A DNA stretch of 64,000 bases, from contig NZ_JAWLPU010000003.1 in the NCBI RefSeq assembly GCF_036997485.1, forward strand, positions 62,001 through 126,000, in the 5' to 3' direction. Made by a program: the position numbers and the translations under genes. This document shows, piece after piece, positions 1 to 8,823 of this stretch. The stretch is from Brachyspira pilosicoli. Its GTDB lineage: Bacteria > Spirochaetota > Brachyspiria > Brachyspirales > Brachyspiraceae. A model generated the notes under the pieces. The model saw only the letters and a list, made by a program, of their open reading frames with translations. It had not been told where the DNA came from and ran no database searches. Position 1 is the first letter of the stretch; the number at the start of each line of letters is the position of its first letter.

Positions 1-846
1 CAATTCAAAATAATTAGGGTACTCTTTTCCTATCATAGATACAGATAATGAATCATTAACTATGAAACTCGGCTGTTTTTTATAGTAAGCAAATCTATTA
101 ATAACGCTTGATACTTTTTCTATAGATTTTTCTCCCACAGATTCTCTTACATTATAAACTAAATCTCTGGAATCACTTATGTAAAGCCTTTTGTCTGCCA
201 CCTGATAATACATCGCTATATCAGAAACATAAGAGTAATCATTTCTTGTAGTAACGATAATTTCACCATTTTTATTTTTGATATATTCCATTATATAGAA
301 AGCATTTTCATTTTCAGCATTTAATACTAAAGAGCCTTTATTCTTTACCTCTTTTAATAGATTATCTTGCAATTCTATAGGCCATGATTTGTGATTTGCC
401 GAATATAAATTCAGCCTCATTTTACCGTCCATAGAAAAAACAGTCATACTTCTTAAATAAGGGTTTTCTAAAGTCATTTTATAATAATCATTTTTATATT
501 TCTCTAATTCTGCTTTAGAATAATTTTTGTATGGGTTGTAATCTTTTAATATATCAGCAGTTTGATACATACTATATCCTACATAATCGGATATAGATTG
601 TGTTATTAAGTTTACTTGATATTCTGAAACAGTATTTCTTTTTATTTTTAAGTTTGTAGCAAATTTATCCATCATTTCCATCATCATATCTAAATAATCA
701 TTAATCAATACAGATACTTTGCTATTTTGAGGCAATACTGTATTACTTGCTACTCTTGCAAACATAGCCACTATAAAAATCATTAAGAATGATATCATCA
801 GACTAAGAAATGTTTTAATAATTTTTTGCTTTTTGTCATTATTCAT
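1..846 (-). CDS. Membrane sensor protein, N-terminal part (runs off left edge)
   Basis: An open frame runs from an ATG at 846-844 to the first base without a stop, so only the N-terminal 282 residues are visible. Residues about 11-29 form one hydrophobic membrane segment. The rest is a long, probably extracytoplasmic region with alternating beta-type stretches (for example RSMTVFSMDGKMRL and GEIIVTTRNDYSYV) that resembles a double-Cache ligand-binding domain. Such N-termini belong to methyl-accepting chemotaxis proteins, diguanylate cyclases or PP2C-type phosphatases. The output domain lies outside the window, so the class cannot be decided. It is transcribed away from rplS. Confidence 0.6.
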   Translation of the reverse strand, partial: MNNDKKQKIIKTFLSLMISFLMIFIVAMFARVASNTVLPQNSKVSVLINDYLDMMMEMMDKFATNLKIKRNTVSEYQVNLITQSISDYVGYSMYQTADILKDYNPYKNYSKAELEKYKNDYYKMTLENPYLRSMTVFSMDGKMRLNLYSANHKSWPIELQDNLLKEVKNKGSLVLNAENENAFYIMEYIKNKNGEIIVTTRNDYSYVSDIAMYYQVADKRLYISDSRDLVYNVRESVGEKSIEKVSSVINRFAYYKKQPSFIVNDSLSVSMIGKEYPNYFEL

Positions 847-1060
847 AACTCTATACCCTTATCAACTATAGCTATATCTTTTTTATTATTATATTTTATC
901 GGCTAAAGAGTATTTTACTTGAAAAATTTATTTAAAAAGGCAAGATAGGTTGTTTTATGTGTTTTTGTTATTGATTTTTACTTTTAATATAAAACTAAAA
1001 TATTATTAAAATGTTTAGAAAATATATGCTTAGCTAAACAAAAAAATCTATATATTCTAC

Positions 1061-1089
1061 TTGATTAAATTAGTATATTGTGATAAAAT
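1061..1089 (+). promoter_or_regulatory. Sigma70-type promoter for rplS
   Basis: TTGATT at 1061-1066 and TAAAAT at 1084-1089 are separated by exactly 17 bp, about 55 bp before the rplS start. The 847-1146 gap is otherwise AT-rich, with no other gene or clear structure. Confidence 0.55.
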
Positions 1090-1146
1090 GTAATTTCTAT
1101 AAAGTGTATTTAATTAAATTAATATAAATTTTTAGGAGAAAAATCA

Positions 1147-1584
1147 ATGGAGCAACAGATTAGATTAGTAGAAGCAAAGCATAAAAAAGAAGCTATTTTG
1201 CCTTTTGAAATAGGTGATACCGTAAAAGTATGGGTAAAAATTATAGAAGGTGATAGAGAAAGATTACAAGCATTTGAAGGTGTTGTTATTTCAATGCGCG
1301 GTAAAGGCATTAATAAAAGTTTTATAGTTAGAAAAATATCTTATGGTGTTGGTGTTGAGAGGATATTTTTAGTAAACTCTCCTAGAATAGATCATATTGA
1401 TATTATAAGAAAAGCTAAAGTAAGAAGAGCTAAACTTTACTATTTAAGAGATAAAGTTGGTAAAAAAGCTCGCTTAGTTGAAAGACTTGGCGTTAAAATA
1501 CCTAAACATTCCGATTTAATAAAGTCTGAAGAACCTTCTAAAGAGGAATCTGTAGAAGAAACAACAACAGAAAATAATCAATAA
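1147..1584 (+). CDS. rplS: 50S ribosomal protein L19
   Basis: L19 sits at the 30S-50S interface and contributes to intersubunit bridges. The core, residues 8-118, is typical: [35 protein letters not shown], the basic stretch [14 protein letters not shown] and the closing KKARLVERL. The family is usually about 115 residues. This one has 145, because of an acidic, Ser/Thr/Glu-rich tail after KIPKHS that is probably disordered. AGGAG at 1134-1138 precedes the ATG. The usual partners rpsP, rimM and trmD are not next to it; the next gene, 40 bp downstream, is a flavoprotein. Confidence 0.96.
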   Translation: MEQQIRLVEAKHKKEAILPFEIGDTVKVWVKIIEGDRERLQAFEGVVISMRGKGINKSFIVRKISYGVGVERIFLVNSPRIDHIDIIRKAKVRRAKLYYLRDKVGKKARLVERLGVKIPKHSDLIKSEEPSKEESVEETTTENNQ

Positions 1585-1624
1585 TTTAAAAAATAAATTT
1601 TATATTATTTAAGGAGAAATCTTT

Positions 1625-2452
1625 ATGGGCTATAAAATTGTTGCTAAAGAACAATGGTCAGATAAGGTTTTTATGATGAAAGTTGTAGCTCCAGATATAG
1701 CTAAACATCGTAAAGCAGGTAATTTTATTATTTTTAGATTAGATGAGTTAGGGGAGAGAGTACCTCTTACTATAGCTGATGCTGACCCTGAAGCGGGAAC
1801 AATTACTATAGTAACTCAAAGTATTGGTTATTCTACAGCTAAATTGATGGAGCTTAAAGTTGGCGATGAAATAATGGACGTTATAGGACCATTGGGACAG
1901 CCTACTCATATTGAAAAGAAAGATGGTATTATACTTGGTGTTGGAGGCGGTGTTGGTATAGCTCCTTTACATCCTATAGTACAGGCTCATCATAATGCTG
2001 GTAATAAAGTGATATCTATATTAGGTGCTAGAGATAAATCACTTATCATTATGGAAGATATGATGAGAAAAGTATCTGATGAACTATTAGTTTGTACTGA
2101 TAATGGAAGTTATGGTGAGAAGGGTTTAGTTACAGATATGATTAAAAAGATATATGATAGGGGTGAAAAAATTTCTGAGGTTATAGCTATTGGTCCTGCT
2201 ATTATGATGAAATTTGTTTGTAAGCTTACTAAAGAATATAATCTTCCTACTACTGTTAGTTTGAACCCTATTATGATTGACGGTACTGGAATGTGCGGAT
2301 GCTGCAGAGTATTAGTTGGTACTCAAACTAAATTTGCTTGCGTTGAGGGGCCTGAATTTGACGGACATTTGGTTGATTTTGATTTGCTTATGAAAAGACA
2401 GGCTATGTATAAAAAAGAAGAGCATGAATGTAATTTGAAATTGGCTAATTAA
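1625..2452 (+). CDS. NfnA/SudB-type FAD and [2Fe-2S] flavoprotein subunit
   Basis: This belongs to the sulfide dehydrogenase/dihydroorotate dehydrogenase electron-transfer family, which includes the NfnA subunit of electron-bifurcating NADH-dependent ferredoxin:NADP+ oxidoreductase. The N-terminal FAD barrel carries ERVPLTIAD (44-52). The nucleotide-binding motif is GVGGGVGIAPL (105-115). The C-terminal [2Fe-2S] ligands are probably C224, C226 or C227, and C239 (GTGMCGCC ... FACVEGPEFDG). The length of 275 residues fits the small subunit. NfnA is normally followed by a large GltA/NfnB-like subunit. Here a terminator and an unrelated gene follow, so the partner must be elsewhere or absent. Confidence 0.85.
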   Translation: MGYKIVAKEQWSDKVFMMKVVAPDIAKHRKAGNFIIFRLDELGERVPLTIADADPEAGTITIVTQSIGYSTAKLMELKVGDEIMDVIGPLGQPTHIEKKDGIILGVGGGVGIAPLHPIVQAHHNAGNKVISILGARDKSLIIMEDMMRKVSDELLVCTDNGSYGEKGLVTDMIKKIYDRGEKISEVIAIGPAIMMKFVCKLTKEYNLPTTVSLNPIMIDGTGMCGCCRVLVGTQTKFACVEGPEFDGHLVDFDLLMKRQAMYKKEEHECNLKLAN

Positions 2453-2480
2453 TAGCATTTTAATTATTTATTAAAAAAAT

Positions 2481-2514
2481 AAGAGTTATAATCTAAGGAT
2501 TATAGCTCTTTTTT
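2481..2514 (+). terminator. Rho-independent terminator
   Basis: A 13-bp stem (AAGAGTTATAATC paired with GATTATAGCTCTT, one G-U pair) with a TAAG loop is followed by a T run. It ends the rplS-flavoprotein unit. Confidence 0.85.
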
Positions 2515-2532
2515 AATTTTAAGGAGTACAAT

Positions 2533-2943
2533 TTGAAAATACCTATAGACTATAATTTTGATGGCATTGAATTAAAAAAATTTGAATGGGACTCTACAAA
2601 TGTAAATATTGTTGTTAATATAAAAAATAATGCGCCAATAAAAATGATTTTAAATGATTTTGAGTGTAATCTTATTAACAACAGAAATGAAAAATTTGCC
2701 TATTGTGTTTTAGACAACATATCTATTAGATCTCATTCGTCATTAAATGTTAATATTAATGTTGTTTTTTACAATAAAGAAACCTCTAATTTAATATCAG
2801 ATTTTATTAATTTAAAAAAATCAGAATTTAAAATACATGTTGTTAATGGTAAATTAAAATTGTTTTCTCTGCTTCCAATTAATCTTTCTAATAAAATTAA
2901 GTCTTTTAATATATTAGATATTATAAAATTACTGATGAAATAA
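2533..2943 (+). CDS. LEA14-like (water stress/hypersensitive response fold) protein
   Basis: This is a 136-residue protein with no signal peptide. It begins with TTG at 2533, supported by AAGGAG at 2521-2526; no ATG start fits the same frame. The layout is a repeated beta-type pattern (VNIVVNIKNNAPIKMILNDF, then SSLNVNINVVFYNK). This resembles the LEA14/WHy fold, where a conserved N-x-x-P-like turn is followed by a strand and a later polar patch. The assignment rests on fold-like pattern only. The C-terminus ends with a short hydrophobic stretch, SFNILDIIKLLMK. It is convergent with the mcsB-like gene, with only 2 bp between stops. Confidence 0.6.
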   Translation: MKIPIDYNFDGIELKKFEWDSTNVNIVVNIKNNAPIKMILNDFECNLINNRNEKFAYCVLDNISIRSHSSLNVNINVVFYNKETSNLISDFINLKKSEFKIHVVNGKLKLFSLLPINLSNKIKSFNILDIIKLLMK

Positions 2944-2945
2944 AT

Positions 2946-3989
2946 TTATTGTGGGTTCATTATATTTCTTAATACAGCCGCTCTCATCTCAGAAGCTTTT
3001 TTATACTTTTTTTTATTATTAAACATTGATTTTAAATGATTATTTTTGGAAATAAATATCATATAAGATAAAGTATCTAAATCTATATCATCAATAATAT
3101 TGCAATCTAAGCCAACTCTAAGCCACAAATTATGCTTTATAAACTCCATATAATTCATAACTCTTGCACTTGACAATATTGCTCTGCTTCTGTAAACTTT
3201 ATCTTCTATATTTAATCTATCTATATTTTTTATTTTTGCTCTCATCTTTTTTTCTTTGTCTAGAATATAATTTACAATCTCAAGCATATTATTTAAAACA
3301 TCTCTTTCTGAAACACCCATCATAGTTCTGTTTGTTATATTAAGTACAGGCATAGTTCTTCCTGCTCTAATGGATATATCAAGCCCTTTTTTTGATGCTT
3401 TGTTAATGAAGTATTCTATATTATCCGGGGTTTTCCATATTAAAGCAGGTATTGCCATAGACACAGTTAAATTCATTGCAATACCTATTTTTTCTGGCGA
3501 GCTGGTTAAATATCCGAATTTTTTATTAAAAGCGAAATCTATTTTTTTATCTAAGATGCTTTCTATTTTATAAGCTCTATTAAAACATTCTTCTATTTCT
3601 AAGCCTCTTGCTATAGTTTGTATCTCACAATGTTCATTAGAATTTATTAAGATAGATGTTTCTTCATCTTCATCCATATATAGTGAAGCATTTAGGAGAT
3701 TTCTTTTATTTGGTATTGTAAGGTTTTCTTTTAAAAGCTTAATATCTAATGACGGCAGCTCTATTAACTTTATTTTTTCAAGATGAATATCTAATTTTCT
3801 AAGTTCTTCTATTTCTTTAGTTAGAATGCTGTCAATTTTTTCTATATCATCTTTATCTATATGATTATAGAATCTAATATTGTCTATATTTCTATATATA
3901 GATACTTTGGAATATAATATAATATTATCTTCCAAGCCCTTTTTATATATCCATTTAGCGATATTATCTGTGGACATCTTTATTTTCAC
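2946..3989 (-). CDS. mcsB: McsB-like guanido-kinase fold protein, probable pseudokinase
   Basis: McsB phosphorylates protein arginines to mark substrates for ClpCP. The alignment with McsB is clear from end to end: AKWIYKKGLEDNIILYSK at the start, EIQTIARGL, KIDFAFNKKFGYLTSSP (149-165), SMAIPAL and EDKVYRSRAILSSARV. Several positions that bind ATP or act in catalysis in Bacillus McsB differ. SSRIRLARN reads YSKVSIYRN (26-34), NEEDHIRIQ reads NSNEHCEIQ (116-124), the TSCP cysteine is Ser, RASVM reads LTVSM, and the RGIYGE loop is missing. The comparison uses remembered B. subtilis sequence. It overlaps mcsA by 26 nt; Met5 at 3977 is an alternative start. ctsR and clpC are not adjacent. Confidence 0.85.
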   Translation of the reverse strand: MKIKMSTDNIAKWIYKKGLEDNIILYSKVSIYRNIDNIRFYNHIDKDDIEKIDSILTKEIEELRKLDIHLEKIKLIELPSLDIKLLKENLTIPNKRNLLNASLYMDEDEETSILINSNEHCEIQTIARGLEIEECFNRAYKIESILDKKIDFAFNKKFGYLTSSPEKIGIAMNLTVSMAIPALIWKTPDNIEYFINKASKKGLDISIRAGRTMPVLNITNRTMMGVSERDVLNNMLEIVNYILDKEKKMRAKIKNIDRLNIEDKVYRSRAILSSARVMNYMEFIKHNLWLRVGLDCNIIDDIDLDTLSYMIFISKNNHLKSMFNNKKKYKKASEMRAAVLRNIMNPQ

Positions 3990-4521
3990 TTAAAGTTTCT
4001 TTTATATTCAAGGTTTGTTTAAGGTTTTCTATTTTATTTTTAATAATAGAAGCTTCTTCATAGTTTTCTATTTTTATGAGCATATCCATAGTAGCTTCAT
4101 ATTGTTTAATTTTTTCTTCTATATCTCTATTAGTGAGATTTTTGTTTGCAACTCTTCCTAGGTGATTATTGTAAATATGTATTTTTCTTAAATATTTAGC
4201 TATATTTTCTGAAAAGTTCTCATAACATTTAGGACAAGACATTATTCCTGTTTTTTTAAAATCTCTTAAAGAATAACCGCAAGATGGACATATTTTATCT
4301 TTTATTTTGCGTTTTTTTGTATTTTTCTTTTTTAAATTTGCAACTGGTTTAGATTCTGGAAATATTGTATGCAAGTTATTAAATTCAAGCTCTATACATT
4401 TTTCCATTATATTCATTTTTTTTTCGCATTCTTCACAGATATGCATTTCATATTTTTTATTACCTATAGATTCTTTTATATGTAAAACGGCAAGATTTTT
4501 GCCACAAATATTACAACTCAA
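3964..4521 (-). CDS. mcsA: McsA-like zinc-finger protein with UVR motif
   Basis: McsA is the zinc-binding activator of McsB. Two pairs of CxxC motifs are visible near the N-terminus (CNICGK, ICEECEK) and two more in the middle (ICPSCGY, SCPKCYEN). A C-terminal UvrB/UvrC-type coiled-coil follows (MLIKIENYEEASIIKNKIENLK). The frame stays open to an ATG at 4560, but that start lacks a ribosome-binding site. TTG at 4521-4519 has AGGGG seven bases upstream and gives MSCNICGK, as in other McsA proteins, so I chose it (185 residues). The overlap with the downstream mcsB-like gene suggests translational coupling. Confidence 0.85.
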   Translation of the reverse strand: MSCNICGKNLAVLHIKESIGNKKYEMHICEECEKKMNIMEKCIELEFNNLHTIFPESKPVANLKKKNTKKRKIKDKICPSCGYSLRDFKKTGIMSCPKCYENFSENIAKYLRKIHIYNNHLGRVANKNLTNRDIEEKIKQYEATMDMLIKIENYEEASIIKNKIENLKQTLNIKETLSENKDVHR

Positions 4522-4631
4522 GATACTACCCCTAAAATTGTTATGATAAAATTTTACCATTTAACAAAAAAAATTGCAAATATATAAACATAAAATGAAT
4601 TTTTTTTTTTCAAATTATTTGAATATTTTTT

Positions 4632-5942
4632 TTATTTTATTAAATTTCCAATTAAAGTATGATTTTTTATCTCTGTAATTTCACAGTAATAAACATCGCC
4701 TATATTAAGCTCATCTTCTTTTTTTATTAATATTATTCTATTTTCTTTGCTTCTGCATAAATAGTGCATATTATCTTTAGCGATATCATCTATCATTATA
4801 TAAGCTTTTTTCCCAACTTGTTTTGATAACAATTTTTGTGCTAATTCTCTTTGAAAATTAACTATTTGAGTAAGTCTTCTTGCTCCCGCCGCTTTATCAT
4901 ATTGCACTTTCTTTTTGTATGCAATAGAGCCTTCTCTCTCAGAATATTTATATAAATAAGCCTCTTCAAAGCCAATGCTTTCAAGTAAATCTAATGTTTC
5001 TTGATATTCTTCCTCAGTTTCATCAGCATATCCGACTATAATATCTGTAGAAATAGGGAAGTCATCGGCATGTTCTCTTAAATATGACACTTTTTTAATA
5101 TATTCTTCTTTCGTGTATTTTCTATTCATTAAAGTTAATATTCTATCCGAACCGCTTTGAAAAGGCAGATGTATATGCTTACATAAACTGTTTAAACTCC
5201 ATATAGCATCAGCAAGTTCTTTATCAAAATCTTTAGGGTGGGAAGTTAAAAATCTTATCCACACCTTATCTTTTGCTTTTTCTTCTACAACTCTATCTAT
5301 TTTGTATAATAATCCTGTAAAGTTTATTTCATTATCAATATCAAGACCATAAGAATTAACATTCTGCCCAAGAAGCGTAATCTCTTTAGCACCTTCATCA
5401 ATAAGCCTTTTTACTTCATCTAATATCTCATTAGATTTTCTGCTAATCATCTTTCCTCTTGTGTGAGGTACTATGCAGTATGTACACCAGTTGTTGCATC
5501 CATGCGTAATTGGTATGAATGCTTTATGCGGCTTGTCTTCATCAACATAAGACTTATTAAATATGTAATTATCATTAAACTTTCTTACAAAAACCTCTTC
5601 ATCTTTCAAATAGTCTATAATATTAACCTCATTATATACATCAAATATCTTATCAACTCCTAAACTTTCAAGATGTTCTTTAGAAGTTTGAGCCATACAT
5701 CCCATAATGATGATTTTTGTGTCTTTTTTATTTTTCTTTCTATTGGCATTAAATAGCTTTACTCTTGAAAAAACCCTCTCTTCAGCATGTGCTCTTACAC
5801 TGCATGTATTTATTATAATATTATCAGCATTTTCAAAATTTTCTGTTTGTATAAAACCTTCTTGCATAAGCGAGTTTATTAAACTATTTGAATCTGCCTT
5901 ATTCATTTGGCAGCCGTAATTTTCTAAGTAAAAATTTTTCAT
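4632..5942 (-). CDS. miaB: tRNA-2-methylthio-N6-dimethylallyladenosine synthase MiaB
   Basis: MiaB is a radical-SAM methylthiotransferase that adds a methylthio group at C2 of N6-(dimethylallyl)adenosine-37 in tRNAs reading UNN codons. The N-terminal MTTase domain has cluster ligands C11, C47 and C82 (NYGCQMN, INTCSVR, MGCMAQ). The radical-SAM motif CNNWCTYC (149-156) follows, then a C-terminal TRAM domain ending GEVYYCEIT-like. At 436 residues it is full length. It lies upstream of the mcsA gene on the same strand, separated by about 70 AT-rich bases that include an 11-base T run. coaD is 43 bp upstream. Confidence 0.96.
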   Translation of the reverse strand: MKNFYLENYGCQMNKADSNSLINSLMQEGFIQTENFENADNIIINTCSVRAHAEERVFSRVKLFNANRKKNKKDTKIIIMGCMAQTSKEHLESLGVDKIFDVYNEVNIIDYLKDEEVFVRKFNDNYIFNKSYVDEDKPHKAFIPITHGCNNWCTYCIVPHTRGKMISRKSNEILDEVKRLIDEGAKEITLLGQNVNSYGLDIDNEINFTGLLYKIDRVVEEKAKDKVWIRFLTSHPKDFDKELADAIWSLNSLCKHIHLPFQSGSDRILTLMNRKYTKEEYIKKVSYLREHADDFPISTDIIVGYADETEEEYQETLDLLESIGFEEAYLYKYSEREGSIAYKKKVQYDKAAGARRLTQIVNFQRELAQKLLSKQVGKKAYIMIDDIAKDNMHYLCRSKENRIILIKKEDELNIGDVYYCEITEIKNHTLIGNLIK

Positions 5943-5985
5943 ATTCTATTCTTTATTCGTTTTTTTGATATATTTTTTAATTATT

Positions 5986-6474
5986 TTATTTTTTTATGAA
6001 TTTGGATTTAATATCATCTATTAAAACTTCTGGAACTAAGCCATCTATAGGACCATTAAATTTTAGTATCTCTTTAATGAGCGATGAACTTATATATGCA
6101 TAATGCTCAGATGTATGTAAAAATATAGTATCCATTTCTGGGTATAATAATTTATTCATTCTTGACATTTTTAGTTCATAATATAAATCTTCGCTGTCTC
6201 TGATTCCCCTTGCTAATACTTTTATATCATTTTGCTTCATATATTCTGTAACAAGCCCAGATATAGATACAATTTTTATTGTATCATTTTTACCAACCAC
6301 CTTTTCAATCATAGCTTTTCTCTCTTCTATAGTGAAAGTTGGAGATTTTTCTAAGTTTACAGCCACAGATATATATACTTCTTCAAATATATCAGCAAGT
6401 CTATAGAGAACATCGAGGTGTCCCAAAGTAAAAGGGTCAAAAGTACCCGGAAATATTACTTTTCCATTTTTCAT
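5986..6474 (-). CDS. coaD: Phosphopantetheine adenylyltransferase
   Basis: CoaD transfers AMP from ATP to 4'-phosphopantetheine, giving dephospho-CoA, the fourth step of CoA synthesis. The nucleotidyltransferase signature [13 protein letters not shown] is at residues 10-22, with the T/HxGH element TLGH. Other conserved parts are [17 protein letters not shown], the Met-rich MSRMNKL, and the ISSSLIKEI motif near the C-terminus. At 162 residues it is the usual hexameric-enzyme length. It may be cotranscribed with miaB. A 209-bp AT-rich divergent intergenic region separates it from aroF. Confidence 0.96.
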   Translation of the reverse strand: MKNGKVIFPGTFDPFTLGHLDVLYRLADIFEEVYISVAVNLEKSPTFTIEERKAMIEKVVGKNDTIKIVSISGLVTEYMKQNDIKVLARGIRDSEDLYYELKMSRMNKLLYPEMDTIFLHTSEHYAYISSSLIKEILKFNGPIDGLVPEVLIDDIKSKFIKK

Positions 6475-6683
6475 AATAATAAATTATATACAAAAAACAT
6501 ATAATATCAATATAAAAGAGTTATTTTTAAGTTATTCATAAATAGCAAGTTATGTAATTTTTAAATCTAATTATATTAAATTTGTTTCAGTACCATTAAT
6601 AAATATTTTTTTTACACAAAATATAATTTTTTAATGTATACTAATTCATAATAATTATTTTTTGTATTTAAGGAGATTTTATT

Positions 6684-7727
6684 ATGATAGTAGTAATGAA
6701 GCCAAATGCCAAAGAAGAACATATAGAAAGTATTATAGAAAGATTAAAAAATGCAGGTTTAGGAATACATAAAAGTGTGGGTGTGGATTATACAGTAATA
6801 GGAATGGTAGGCGATACGTCTAAGATAGACAGAGATTTGATAGCTTCCTTACCTGGGGTGTCAAAAGTTTTAAAAGTACAAGAGCCATTTAAAAGAGCAA
6901 ATAGGGTATTTAAAAAAGAAGATACTATAGTAGAAGTGTCTGGAGTAAAAATAGGTGGAGAGAAGCCCGTAATAATAGCAGGACCTTGTTCTGTAGAAAG
7001 CGAGGAGCAATTAATAAGCATAGCAAAAAGTGTAAAAGCTTCAGGAGCTTCAATGCTTAGAGGAGGAGCTTTTAAGCCAAGAACCTCTCCTTATGCTTTT
7101 CAGGGTTTAGCACTTGACGGACTTAAAATATTAAAACTTGCAAGAGAGGAGGTTGGTATACCTATTGTAAGTGAGATAGTATCTATTAGACATTTAGAAG
7201 ATTTTGAAAACACTGTTGATATGATTCAAATAGGGGCAAGGAATATGCAGAATTTTGAGCTTTTAAAAGAAGTTGGAAAATTAAAAAAGCCAATACTTTT
7301 AAAAAGAGGCTTAGCTAATACTATAGAAGAATGGCTTATGAGTGCTGAGTATATACTTAATCAGGGCAATGATAATGTGGTATTATGCGAGAGAGGGGTG
7401 AGAACATTTGAAACATACACAAGAAATACTTTCGATGTATCAGCAATACCAGCAATAAAGCGTTTGAGCCATTTACCTGTAATAGGCGACCCTTCGCATG
7501 CAAGCGGTAAATCTTGGATGGCACTTCCTTTAACACTTGCTGCAATTTCTGCCGGTGCTGATGGTATGATTATAGAAGTGCATAATGACCCTGAACATGC
7601 TTTGTGTGATGGGGCGCAGTCTATAAAACCTGATGTGTTTGATGATATTATGCAGTCTGTTAATATGATATCTGATACTGTTGCAAAAATAAAAGAAAAA
7701 CATAATGGTAAAATTTATACTAAATAA
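6684..7727 (+). CDS. aroF: 3-deoxy-7-phosphoheptulonate synthase (DAHP synthase)
   Basis: This enzyme condenses phosphoenolpyruvate with erythrose 4-phosphate, the entry step of the shikimate pathway. Residues 1-70 form a ferredoxin-like regulatory domain of the Thermotoga/Geobacillus type I-beta class, which normally mediates tyrosine feedback. The catalytic barrel follows: IIAGPCSVESEEQL, LRGGAFKPRTSPYAFQG, QIGARNMQNFELL, KRGLANTIEEW and GDPSHASGKSWM. The 347 residues fit this subclass. AAGGAG at 6670-6675 precedes the ATG. It appears monocistronic and no other aro gene is in the window. Confidence 0.94.
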   Translation: MIVVMKPNAKEEHIESIIERLKNAGLGIHKSVGVDYTVIGMVGDTSKIDRDLIASLPGVSKVLKVQEPFKRANRVFKKEDTIVEVSGVKIGGEKPVIIAGPCSVESEEQLISIAKSVKASGASMLRGGAFKPRTSPYAFQGLALDGLKILKLAREEVGIPIVSEIVSIRHLEDFENTVDMIQIGARNMQNFELLKEVGKLKKPILLKRGLANTIEEWLMSAEYILNQGNDNVVLCERGVRTFETYTRNTFDVSAIPAIKRLSHLPVIGDPSHASGKSWMALPLTLAAISAGADGMIIEVHNDPEHALCDGAQSIKPDVFDDIMQSVNMISDTVAKIKEKHNGKIYTK

Positions 7728-7821
7728 TTAACATAAAAATATGATAAAATACTTAATATGTTGTTTTTTAATAAAAAGTATAGAATTTATGTAATTTGTG
7801 TGAAGTAAACTGTAAAAAAAT

Positions 7822-7850
7822 TTGACTTCATTAGTTATTTGTGTTATAAT
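7822..7850 (+). promoter_or_regulatory. Near-consensus sigma70 promoter of the rplM operon
   Basis: TTGACT at 7822-7827 and TATAAT at 7845-7850 are separated by 17 bp. It lies inside the longer reading frame that begins with TTG at 7822, which shows that this upstream TTG is not the start of rplM. Confidence 0.85.
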
Positions 7851-7911
7851 TAATCACTCGTTACATTTTAGAATAAAACCACAATATTTAAAAACGTTTA
7901 GAAGGTGTATT

Positions 7912-8367
7912 ATGGATAAGAAAACATTAAAAACAAAAGATAGTACTTATGTTTTATCCCAAAAAGATATAAAACAAAACTGGCTTATTATAGATGCTAA
8001 AGGTAAATCTTTAGGAAGAGTTGCAAGCAGAGCAGCTTATTTATTAAAAGGAAAACATAAAGTTGATTATGCTTACAACTTAGATAATGGTGATTATGTT
8101 ATTATTATCAATGCTAAAGATATAGTATTAACAGGAAACAAAAAGAAAGGCAAAATACATTATAGACATACAGGTTATCCTGGCGGTATAAAATCTGTAA
8201 GCTATGGTGAGCTATTAGAAAGAAATCCTGAAAGAATGGTTAAAATAGCTGTTAAGGGTATGCTTTCACATAATCCATTAGGCAGACAGCATCTTAAAAA
8301 ATTAAAAGTATATGCTGGCAGCGAACATCAGCATGAAGCTAATAAACCTACAGTTGTAAATATATAA
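7912..8367 (+). CDS. rplM: 50S ribosomal protein L13
   Basis: L13 is an early-assembly protein of the large subunit. Conserved parts are NWLIIDAKGKSLGRVASRAA, LLKGKHKVDY, DYVIIINAKDI, the TGYPGG motif, AVKGMLSHNPLGRQ and LKVYAGSEHQHEAN. I place the start at ATG 7912, with GAAGGTG at 7901-7907, giving 151 residues. The frame stays open back to 7822, but that segment contains the promoter. There is a short Lys/Thr-rich N-terminal extension before the conserved core. It is the first gene of the operon; rpsI starts 14 bp after its stop. Confidence 0.97.
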   Translation: MDKKTLKTKDSTYVLSQKDIKQNWLIIDAKGKSLGRVASRAAYLLKGKHKVDYAYNLDNGDYVIIINAKDIVLTGNKKKGKIHYRHTGYPGGIKSVSYGELLERNPERMVKIAVKGMLSHNPLGRQHLKKLKVYAGSEHQHEANKPTVVNI

Positions 8368-8381
8368 TTAGGAGTTAAAAA

Positions 8382-8780
8382 ATGGCATCTAAACAATTAA
8401 CTATATTCACAGGCAAAAGAAAAACTGCTAATGCTAGAGTTCGTATAGCTTTAGGCAGTGGTAAAATTTTAATAAATGGTAAAAACTATGCTGAATATTT
8501 CTGCAATAGAGCAGCTTTACTTAAAGTTGTAGAAGACGCTCTAAAAGTAACAGGAAATTTAGGTAAATATGATGTATATGCTAATGTACGCGGCGGCGGA
8601 GTTTCTGCTCAAGCTGATGCTGTTAGACATGGTATAGCTAAAGCTTTAATAGGTGAAAGCCAAGACTTTAGAACTACTCTAAAGCGTAACGGTTTCCTTA
8701 CAAGAGACTCTCGTGTGGTTGAACGTAAAAAATATGGTAGATCTGGTGCTAGAAAGCTATTCCAATTCTCAAAACGTTAA
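8382..8780 (+). CDS. rpsI: 30S ribosomal protein S9
   Basis: S9 has a basic C-terminal tail that reaches the P-site tRNA. Recognisable parts are TGKRKTANARVRI, GSGKILINGK, the glycine-rich VRGGGVSAQADAVRHGIAKAL and LTRDSRVVERKKYGRSGARK. The C-terminus QFSKR has the usual invariant SKR ending. At 132 residues it is normal length. AGGAG precedes the ATG, and rplM lies directly upstream as in most bacteria. Confidence 0.97.
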   Translation: MASKQLTIFTGKRKTANARVRIALGSGKILINGKNYAEYFCNRAALLKVVEDALKVTGNLGKYDVYANVRGGGVSAQADAVRHGIAKALIGESQDFRTTLKRNGFLTRDSRVVERKKYGRSGARKLFQFSKR

Positions 8781-8823
8781 TTATATATTATTCTCTTAAA
8801 ATATTATATAAGGTGTTTAAGAA

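Noticed and set aside
4600-4610. T11 tract as a phase-variation site
   Set aside because: It is intergenic between mcsA and miaB, and runs of A or T are common in this AT-rich sequence.
7822-7911. N-terminal extension of L13 from TTG 7822
   Set aside because: The segment contains a TTGACT-17-TATAAT promoter and L13 starts naturally at ATG 7912 behind GAAGGTG.
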